From a bacterium (lineage in GTDB: Bacteria > Babelota > Babeliae > Babelales > RVW-14): DNA of 10,233 bases. Positions within the stretch are counted from its first letter, which is position 1. The number at the start of each line of letters is the position of its first letter. The stretch lies in NCBI GenBank assembly GCA_023249935.1, contig JAHFBQ010000056.1, positions 1-10,233 of the forward strand, read 5' to 3'. The notes under the pieces are model-generated. The model made no database searches, was not told the DNA's origin, and was given only the letters and a program-made list of their open reading frames with translations. Positions 1 to 5,174 of this stretch are shown here, piece after piece. Position numbers and translations under genes: made by a program.

Positions 1-338
1 GATGCGGGATCAACTCAATTCCTGCTGGACAGTGGGAAGCAGCTTATGTGCTTGGGTATTCTACCAAAAGAACGATCACAGCTATCATTGTACCGCTTAT
101 GCTACGCAACGTGTTGCCGGCATTGACTAATGAAGTGGCTGTGTTGCTCAAAGAAACATCGATGCTTTCGATGATTGGTGTGATGGAAATAACCAAGATC
201 GGTATGAATATCAGCGCAAGAACGCTGGATCCAATTGGTGCCTATGGGGCGGTGGCAGTGTTGTATTTGATTATGACCAGCCTTGTTTCATTTGGCGCGA
301 AGCAATTAGAAAAGGTATTAAATCATGATCAAAACTAA
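1..338 (+). CDS. Polar amino-acid ABC transporter permease, C-terminal part (5' end outside window)
   Basis: This is the membrane subunit of a polar amino-acid uptake ABC transporter (HisM/GlnP type), which passes an amino acid across the inner membrane when its ATPase partner turns over. The frame is open from base 3 and gives 111 residues. It opens with GINSIPAGQWEAAYVLGY, the cytoplasmic EAA loop that contacts the ATPase, with E-A-A followed by G four residues later and then a I-x-x-P stretch. Next comes LPALTNEVAVLLKETSMLS, the family's conserved ALxNE...LLKxTSL block, and two hydrophobic segments. The stop codon lies inside the start of the ATPase gene (14-base overlap), as is common for such pairs. 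The substrate cannot be read from this part. The solute-binding protein and the N-terminal membrane segments would lie upstream. Confidence 0.92.
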   Translation, partial: CGINSIPAGQWEAAYVLGYSTKRTITAIIVPLMLRNVLPALTNEVAVLLKETSMLSMIGVMEITKIGMNISARTLDPIGAYGAVAVLYLIMTSLVSFGAKQLEKVLNHDQN

Positions 339-1032
339 CAAGGTGTCGCTGCATATCGGCGATAAAACAATTCTTAACAATGCTTCTTGTGAAGTTGCAA
401 AGCAGAGAATTACCGCGTTTATTGGGCATAGTGGGGCTGGTAAGACATCATTGCTCAAGTGCATTGCCAATCTTAATGCCGGTTACAGTGGTACGATTAC
501 GTATGAGGGAATGCCAATCATCAACTTATCTGCAGAGCAGCGTGTTCATGCAATTGGCTTTGTTTTTCAGCAATTTAATCTGTTTCCTCATATGACGGTG
601 CTGCAAAATTGTATGCATCCCATGACGGCTGTGTTGGGTTTTGATATGTCAACAGCACAAGCAAAAGCGTTAGCGACACTCAAATCATTGGGAATTGAAA
701 TGCTCAAAGACGCATACCCAGCAAAACTTTCCGGTGGGCAGCAGCAGAGAGTGGCGATTGCAAGGGTGCTGTGTCTAGATCCGAAAGTATTGTTGTTTGA
801 TGAGCCAACCTCGGCACTTGATCCGAAGAGCACTAAGACGCTGCAATTGCTTCTCAAAGAATTGGTTAAGGTCGGCGTTACCATCGCGCTTAGTAGTCAT
901 GATATGGCGTTTGTACAAGGTGTTATGGACAAGGTGTATTTCATGAGCGATGGTCAGATTATTGAGGTATATGATGTGACTACTGGTAGCGAGATACCGC
1001 CACAGATCAATGCGTTCCTTAAGAATCAATAA
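325..1032 (+). CDS. Amino-acid ABC transporter ATP-binding protein (GlnQ/HisP type)
   Basis: This is the ATPase subunit that drives the permease encoded immediately upstream. It is 235 residues, close to the usual 240. The motifs are complete and in order: Walker A GHSGAGKTS at residues 34-42, Q-loop in FVFQQFNLFPHM at about 79-90, signature LSGGQQQR at 135-142, Walker B VLLFDEP at 155-161, D-loop SALD at 163-166, and the switch histidine in SSHDM at residue 192. It should therefore be an active ATPase. The Q-loop sequence FQQFNLFPHMTVLQN is typical of the polar amino-acid uptake family. The ATG at 325 overlaps the permease stop and has an AGAAAAGG ribosome site at 308-315, nine bases upstream. 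Only nine bases separate its stop from the next gene's earliest possible ATG, which points to one operon. The transported amino acid is not known; a tyrosine- or tryptophan-related role is only suggested by the next gene. Confidence 0.95.
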   Translation: MIKTNKVSLHIGDKTILNNASCEVAKQRITAFIGHSGAGKTSLLKCIANLNAGYSGTITYEGMPIINLSAEQRVHAIGFVFQQFNLFPHMTVLQNCMHPMTAVLGFDMSTAQAKALATLKSLGIEMLKDAYPAKLSGGQQQRVAIARVLCLDPKVLLFDEPTSALDPKSTKTLQLLLKELVKVGVTIALSSHDMAFVQGVMDKVYFMSDGQIIEVYDVTTGSEIPPQINAFLKNQ

Positions 1033-1047
1033 CGATAAGGAATGACA

Positions 1048-2025
1048 ATGCTTACGATGAAAAAGACTATGGGGCTACTTCTTGCACCGCTGGTGCTTGC
1101 TGGACTTATTTTTGGTATTAAATTTATGACTGTAGATAAAGCGCACCATAAAGTTGATGCTATTGCTGCAATCCTTCTTGAGTATGCATTAACGCATGAT
1201 ATTGATAGGCGCAGTATTGACGGGGCTGTTGTAGAAAATAAACACTGCGAGCTTGAGGGATTTGATGCAATACGTACTAAGATTGCAACTGCCGTAGCGA
1301 GCAATAACTCGATAAAATTCAATCTTGTTGGGTTTCCGTACAAGTCGCAAAATATCGAGAAGAAGGTCGCTGTTGCACAGCTGGATGAAGCAGAACAGCA
1401 TTCTCTTGAATATCTTAATACTATGTTAGAAAAAATTGCTGATATTTATCCACCAGGAGCGTTCTTGACTATCTTTACTGATGGGATGGTCTTTTGTGAT
1501 CTTGAGGGTGTTAGTGATGAGGTTGTTATCAAGTATGAGAAGCAACTCAAACAACTTGCTACTGGCATGTATTATATTCAGATCAAATCCTTGGCGGATC
1601 TGCTACCAGGAAAATCTCCAGCGCAAATACGTTCGACGATTGAGAGCTTTTCTCCTAGTGTCGCTGAGTTTGAAATACTGTTAGCTACCGATCTAAAACT
1701 TCAAGAAGAGGTATCGCTTTTAGAAAAACGTATGGCCTTTGAGTTTAATCATGCTGGGAGTTTAGTACAACTCAGTCAGGTTGCTGATATAACAAAAAAA
1801 TTAATTTATAGAGGTATGCAATATAGCGCTTTTTTGAGTTCATTTAGACCTCTGGAGGCAATTAGATTGTCAGTACATTACCAGCAAAATGTTTCAAAAA
1901 AAATGGGCATTAAATTGTCACAAAATTCTTTTATTACCCCTTGGCACGGCGTTCTTGCTGTTGATTCAAAAGGGATTGCTCGTATAGAACATCTTCAAGA
2001 TGTTGTGAGCCGTCGTCGCGCGTAG
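1048..2025 (+). CDS. PvcA/Dit1-family protein (isonitrile-synthase-like), copy 1, with N-terminal hydrophobic segment
   Basis: This protein of 325 residues belongs to the DIT1/PvcA family. Characterised members (PvcA, IsnA) turn the amino group of L-tyrosine or L-tryptophan into an isonitrile with ribulose-5-phosphate as carbon donor; yeast Dit1 makes a spore-wall dityrosine precursor. Seen here in family order: GFPYKS at residues 95-100, YPPGA at 134-138, TDGMVFCDLEGVSDE at 144-158, RLSVH at 273-277, SKKMGIKL at 283-290 and TPWH at 297-300. The length matches PvcA (about 330). Residues 8-26 form a hydrophobic stretch after Lys-Lys (TMKKTMGLLLAPLVLAGLIFG), which looks like a signal peptide or membrane anchor and is not expected in a cytoplasmic PvcA. 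The ATG at 1048 is chosen because the AAGGA at 1037-1041 lies six bases before it; the ATG at 1042 is too close. A later ATG at 1126 would remove the hydrophobic part but has no ribosome site. It lies directly behind the ABC ATPase gene and so is probably co-transcribed. Family membership is firm; the exact reaction is inferred. Confidence 0.88.
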   Translation: MLTMKKTMGLLLAPLVLAGLIFGIKFMTVDKAHHKVDAIAAILLEYALTHDIDRRSIDGAVVENKHCELEGFDAIRTKIATAVASNNSIKFNLVGFPYKSQNIEKKVAVAQLDEAEQHSLEYLNTMLEKIADIYPPGAFLTIFTDGMVFCDLEGVSDEVVIKYEKQLKQLATGMYYIQIKSLADLLPGKSPAQIRSTIESFSPSVAEFEILLATDLKLQEEVSLLEKRMAFEFNHAGSLVQLSQVADITKKLIYRGMQYSAFLSSFRPLEAIRLSVHYQQNVSKKMGIKLSQNSFITPWHGVLAVDSKGIARIEHLQDVVSRRRA

Positions 2026-2068
2026 CGCGCCAATAATCATTACTCAAAATAATTTTTGTATTTCTAGA

Positions 2069-2095
2069 AGCTGCTCACATTGTACGTGAGCAGCT
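2069..2095 (+). promoter_or_regulatory. Perfect 10-bp hairpin between the two PvcA-family genes
   Basis: AGCTGCTCAC at 2069-2078 pairs perfectly with GTGAGCAGCT at 2086-2095 around a seven-base loop. It lies 43 bases after the stop of the first PvcA-family gene. No T-run follows on either strand, so it is not a textbook intrinsic terminator. It could end or protect the upstream transcript, or belong to a leader of the next gene together with the hairpin at 2116-2136, whose arms share the GCAGC/GCTGC core. The pairing is seen; its role is inferred. Confidence 0.5.
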
Positions 2096-2115
2096 AAACA
2101 TCTGTATTTGAAAAA

Positions 2116-2142
2116 AGTGCAGCTATGCGCTGCATTGAAGGA
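2116..2142 (+). promoter_or_regulatory. Hairpin directly in front of the ribosome site of the second PvcA-family gene
   Basis: TGCAGC at 2118-2123 pairs with GCTGCA at 2129-2134 around a five-base loop; a G-U pair and an A-U pair extend the stem to 2116 and 2136. The ribosome site GAAGGA at 2137-2142 begins on the next base and is six bases before the ATG at 2149. The arm GCTGC (2129-2133) could also pair with GCAGC (2090-2094) of the preceding hairpin. The leader therefore has two competing folds in principle, as in attenuators or translational switches. A regulatory role is inferred only from this geometry. Confidence 0.4.
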
Positions 2143-2148
2143 ATTTTC

Positions 2149-3180
2149 ATGACTGTTTTTTTAAATAAATGTAAATTTGTATTTTTTCTATTATTGGGCG
2201 TGTTCTTGATTGGAAAAGTGAATGGTATTGATAGAGTCATAGAGCAGTATAAATCGTCATTGCCGATCATTTCATTAGATAAATCAACAACTCGAGAACA
2301 TGTTATTGCTCAGTTTTTAATACAGTTCTGTCCTGCAAAGAACAACATCTGTGGATATGAATGTTTGCAGGCGAAGATTGGTAGTTTGATTGCTCAAGAG
2401 AAGCCGCTGCTTATGTATTTGCCTGGATTTCCGTTCAAATCAATCAATAGAACAAAGTGTATCAGTGCGTTGATTGATGTTGGTGAATTACTCGCTTTAA
2501 TCACTCTAGAGCATATTGCCAAGCAAATTGAGCAAGTCTATCCTCTTGTGCAGATAACGATAGTCTCTGATGGGTATGCCTATAAAACACCCGTTGATCC
2601 TGATGATGAAGTTATTGCCCACTATCATGCGCTGCTACAAGGTTTGTTAACCAAATTTTCACATCTAAGCTTTCAAGATGGGCTTTCTCTTGGTGGTTAT
2701 GCGTGTGATGCAGATGTATTACGTGATGCTGTGAAAAGTGAAGTTGTTGGTAGTTGGACGCAGGAAAATCAAGAAACCGCTGATGATATGGCAATTTTTA
2801 TAAAGCGAGACAGTGCTTTCTTGGGGCTTACGTCGGCGAATATAACGCAGGTCAGTATGACTATGGTTCAATGCTCCATGCAGTATGGGCAATTTCTTAA
2901 GCGATATTATTCTGAGAAGGATTTTATCAGGCTGTCTGTGCATCCTCATACAGATGTAAGCAAGAAGCTTGGAATCAACCTGATATTCGGGCATAAAGGT
3001 ACGCCTTGGCACAATGCTGTTGTGGTTGTTGATGGGCAAATTGTTCTGACTAATCACATTAATTACGACGATTTATCACAGCCAGTTGTTCATAGTGCCT
3101 GCCATTGGAATGGGCTTGCTTACCTTAAGCCAGCAAAAATTGTGATGACCAGGGGTGGCTATGATTGGAGGCCTTTTTGA
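2149..3180 (+). CDS. PvcA/Dit1-family protein (isonitrile-synthase-like), copy 2, diverged, with predicted signal peptide
   Basis: This 343-residue protein is a clear but diverged paralogue of the preceding gene. Shared family blocks are GFPFKS at residues 93-98, VSDG at 139-142, RLSVHP at 261-266, SKKLGINL at 271-278 and TPWH at 285-288. After TPWH it continues to HWNGLAYLKPAK, a more complete C-terminal region than in copy 1. The middle block is altered: where copy 1 keeps YPPGA and DGMVFCDLEGV, this copy has YPLVQ and DGYAYKTPVDP. Activity could therefore be changed or lost. The N-terminus (MTVFLNKCKFVFFLLLGVFLIGKVNG in outline: lysines, then about 14 hydrophobic residues, then a V-N-G cleavage-like site near residue 26) reads as a signal peptide. 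The ATG at 2149 is chosen for GAAGGA six bases upstream. An in-frame ATG at 2125 lies inside a hairpin and has no such site. The gene ends two bases before the end of the convergent atpC. Confidence 0.85.
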   Translation: MTVFLNKCKFVFFLLLGVFLIGKVNGIDRVIEQYKSSLPIISLDKSTTREHVIAQFLIQFCPAKNNICGYECLQAKIGSLIAQEKPLLMYLPGFPFKSINRTKCISALIDVGELLALITLEHIAKQIEQVYPLVQITIVSDGYAYKTPVDPDDEVIAHYHALLQGLLTKFSHLSFQDGLSLGGYACDADVLRDAVKSEVVGSWTQENQETADDMAIFIKRDSAFLGLTSANITQVSMTMVQCSMQYGQFLKRYYSEKDFIRLSVHPHTDVSKKLGINLIFGHKGTPWHNAVVVVDGQIVLTNHINYDDLSQPVVHSACHWNGLAYLKPAKIVMTRGGYDWRPF

Positions 3181-3182
3181 GC

Positions 3183-3461
3183 CTAAATATGTGGCTGGTG
3201 CAAAATAAGTTGTGCTTTGTTGTTAGCGACTGAAAACAAGCCGCCATTTTCGACGTGAATTGTATGGGTGTTGTCAGCGTTTACTTGAAACGTTACAACC
3301 CCCTTTTTTTTCAGACTGCTTACGAGTGATGCATGATTTTCTGCCACCGTAAAACTACCAGTAGGCGTTTCGATTTCTACCATAAGAACAAGGTAGGAGA
3401 CAATCTTGCGTGGTGTAATAATTTCGAGTTCAAAGCTTGCAGGCATGTTATTGTCTGGCAT
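3183..3461 (-). CDS. atpC: ATP synthase F1 epsilon subunit, short form
   Basis: This is the epsilon subunit of the F1 sector, part of the central rotor stalk at the inner face of the cell membrane. Recognised from FELEIITPRKIV at residues 10-21, the VEIETPTGSFTVAENHASLVSSLKKKG region at about 28-54 (the family's pattern of E-x-P-x-G-x-F...H-A-S...L-K-G) and THTIHVENGGLFSVANNKAQLIL at about 65-87. At 92 residues it holds only the N-terminal beta-sandwich and stops where the two C-terminal helices would begin (usual length about 130-140). In other bacteria those helices inhibit ATP hydrolysis, so that brake should be absent here. It starts three bases after the atpD stop, so the two are one transcript. 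The ATG at 3461 is preferred, but an in-frame ATG at 3446 would shorten it by five residues. Confidence 0.93.
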   Translation of the reverse strand: MPDNNMPASFELEIITPRKIVSYLVLMVEIETPTGSFTVAENHASLVSSLKKKGVVTFQVNADNTHTIHVENGGLFSVANNKAQLILHQPHI

Positions 3462-3464
3462 AGG

Positions 3465-4913
3465 CTATCCAATACTTTGAGCTTTAGTGTATGCCTCTTC
3501 TAGGGTGCCTACCATGTAAAATGCCTGCTCTGGAATGCTGTCGCATTCACCTGACACCAGCTTGGCAAAATCATCTACTGTTTTTTCTCGGTGCACAAAG
3601 CGTCCTTGCATGCCCGTGAATTGCTCAGCAACGAACAGGGGCTGCGTCAAGAATTTATGGATCTTCTTTGCGCGATACACCAAGATCTTGTCCTCATCAG
3701 AAAGTTCATCCATGCCAAGAATGGCGATGATGTCTTGGAGCTCTTTGTATTTTTGCAAAATTTTTTGTACAGCAAGCGCTACTTGATAATGTTTTTTGCC
3801 AACAATGCCTGGCTTGAGACTACTTGAGGTTGACTCCAGTGGGTCGATAGCAGGGAAGAGGCCGGCTTGCGCGATTTTACGAGAAAGCACGGTGCTTGAG
3901 TCAAGATGTTGAAATGTGGTTGCTGGTGCTGGATCGGTGTAGTCGTCTGCCGGTACGTATACCGCTTGAATTGAGGTGATTGAACCGTACTGCGTGCTTG
4001 TTATTCGTTCTTGTAGGGCGCCAAGTTCTGATGCCAGTGTTGGTTGATAGCCTACTGCCGATGGCATGCGGCCCAGCAGCGCAGAAACTTCCGATCCTGC
4101 TTGTACAAAACGGAAAATGTTGTCGATGAAGAGCAGGGTATCTTTTTGTTCTTTGTCGCGGAAATATTCAGCCATGGTAAGGCCAGTGAGCCCGACACGC
4201 AGGCGTGCGCCAGGCATTTCGCCCATCTGTCCGAACACGAGGGCTGTTTTGTTTAAGACCCCAGAGGCTTTCATTTCAAGCCACAACTCATTGCCTTCAC
4301 GTGTACGTTCACCGATACCGATAAACACTGAATAGCCGCCATGTTCGATTGCAACGTTACGAACCAGCTCTTGTACAATAATTGTCTTGCCAACGCCAGC
4401 GCCGCCGAAAAGGCCAACTTTAGAACCTTTTGCGTAGGGACAGAGCAGGTCGATTGCTTTAATGCCGGTTTCAAGAATATCTGTAGTTAATCGTTGTTCA
4501 ATGAGGCTTGGTGGTTGACGATGAATTGGCCAGTGCTCGCCACCAACTTTTTTGTTGGTTCCATCGATAGTGCGACCAAGTACATCGAACACATGACCAA
4601 GTACTTGTGTACCAACAGGCACTGTAATTGGTGCTTCAGTATCAACTACCTCAAGGCCGCGGGTGATGCCTGCAATTGCTTCAAGCGCGATGCAACGAAC
4701 GATGCCATCACCAAGATGCTGAGATACTTCCAGATTGATAGTTTCTGTTGCCGAAAGTTTTACCACAAGTCTATTGAGGATATCAGGCACCTCATGCTGC
4801 GGAAATTGCGCATCTATGACGGTGCTACTGACGCGTAAAACGCGTCCTCGCCTCTTGAAAGAATCTAAATTTTCTTTGTGGTTGGCCTCAGAGGGATTAA
4901 CGCTACCCATCAT
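3465..4913 (-). CDS. atpD: ATP synthase F1 beta subunit
   Basis: This is the catalytic subunit of F1 ATP synthase, three copies per complex. All hallmarks of an active beta chain are present in the 482 residues: P-loop GGAGVGKT at 170-177, GERTREG at 201-207 with the catalytic glutamate E202 and the following arginine, Walker B LLFIDNIFRF at 260-269, ALLGRMPSAVGYQPTL at 278-293, and a C-terminal DELSDED, a variant of the DELSEED lever. The N-terminus has about 20 extra residues before the first beta-strand (GRVLRVSSTVIDAQFP). The ATG at 4913 has AAGG eight bases upstream on its strand; a second ATG follows immediately. The alpha, gamma, delta, a, b and c genes are not adjacent: upstream is an intergenic region and then a divergent gene. 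The beta-epsilon pair is therefore detached from the rest of the atp operon, an arrangement also known in some other phyla. Confidence 0.97.
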   Translation of the reverse strand: MMGSVNPSEANHKENLDSFKRRGRVLRVSSTVIDAQFPQHEVPDILNRLVVKLSATETINLEVSQHLGDGIVRCIALEAIAGITRGLEVVDTEAPITVPVGTQVLGHVFDVLGRTIDGTNKKVGGEHWPIHRQPPSLIEQRLTTDILETGIKAIDLLCPYAKGSKVGLFGGAGVGKTIIVQELVRNVAIEHGGYSVFIGIGERTREGNELWLEMKASGVLNKTALVFGQMGEMPGARLRVGLTGLTMAEYFRDKEQKDTLLFIDNIFRFVQAGSEVSALLGRMPSAVGYQPTLASELGALQERITSTQYGSITSIQAVYVPADDYTDPAPATTFQHLDSSTVLSRKIAQAGLFPAIDPLESTSSSLKPGIVGKKHYQVALAVQKILQKYKELQDIIAILGMDELSDEDKILVYRAKKIHKFLTQPLFVAEQFTGMQGRFVHREKTVDDFAKLVSGECDSIPEQAFYMVGTLEEAYTKAQSIG

Positions 4914-5015
4914 ACTTGAAACCTTTTGTGGTATTAAAAATGTGCACGCCGCAAATTCATTGAACGATCACCAACGTATTCTAAGACTGTTTTTTTGTAA
5001 AGATTTTGCTTGCGC

Positions 5016-5021
5016 ATTATA
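5016..5021 (-). promoter_or_regulatory. Candidate -10 element for atpD-atpC
   Basis: On the minus strand this reads TATAAT, a perfect sigma70-type -10 box, about 100 bases upstream of the atpD start in an otherwise geneless stretch. The matching -35 region is weak (AAAACA at 16-base spacing). The site is plausible because atpD needs its own promoter here, but sequence alone does not settle it. Confidence 0.35.
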
Positions 5022-5057
5022 GATTAATCCTGGCTTCTGTTTTGCCGTGACGGGTCC

Positions 5058-5105
5058 TTCGTAGATGCTTAGGGTAAACTGCGTTCGTAGAACGAAGCCT
5101 GGGGT
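5058..5105 (+). repeat. Imperfect tandem repeat in the atpD / hydrolase intergenic region
   Basis: TTCGTAGA occurs at 5058-5065 and again at 5084-5091. Each copy is followed by a related box, GCTTAGGGT at 5067-5075 and GCCTGGGGT at 5097-5105. The second unit has a four-base longer spacer and contains a small palindrome, TTCGT-AGA-ACGAA. The surrounding 261-base gap (4914-5174) holds no convincing gene. The unit could be a degenerate interspersed repeat or a pair of protein-binding sites. Confidence 0.35.
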
Positions 5106-5132
5106 TGTAGATTTCGTGCCTTTTGCTAGATT
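5105..5132 (+). promoter_or_regulatory. Candidate promoter of the alpha/beta hydrolase gene
   Basis: TTGTAG at 5105-5110 is followed after 16 bases by TAGATT at 5127-5132, which is preceded by TG one base earlier (extended -10). Transcription would start near 5139, giving a leader of about 36 bases that contains the AAAAGGG ribosome site. The match is moderate, and the -35 keeps only the TTG. Confidence 0.33.
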
Positions 5133-5174
5133 GGGAGCGGTCGTCTTTTTGAATCGACGAAAAAGGGCATTTGC

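Noticed and set aside
1042..1047. Earlier ATG at 1042 for the first PvcA-family gene
   Set aside because: The AAGGA ribosome site ends at 1041, directly against this ATG. The ATG at 1048 has normal spacing, and the two products differ by only two residues.
2017..2029. CGCGC-GTA-GCGCG palindrome over the stop codon of the first PvcA-family gene, considered as a terminator
   Set aside because: The stem has only five pairs with a three-base loop and no T-run after it, so it may be chance in an arginine-rich end.
2125..2148. Earlier in-frame ATG at 2125 for the second PvcA-family gene
   Set aside because: It lies in a hairpin, has no ribosome site, and would put eight residues before a clean signal-peptide start. 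GAAGGA sits at the right distance from 2149.
2719..3057. Minus-strand open frame of 112 codons opposite the second PvcA-family gene
   Set aside because: The plus-strand frame contains the family motifs, and the antisense product is low-quality sequence without a ribosome site of note.
4494..4838. Plus-strand open frame of 114 codons opposite atpD
   Set aside because: The frame lies wholly within atpD, which is conserved over its full length. The translated product resembles nothing.
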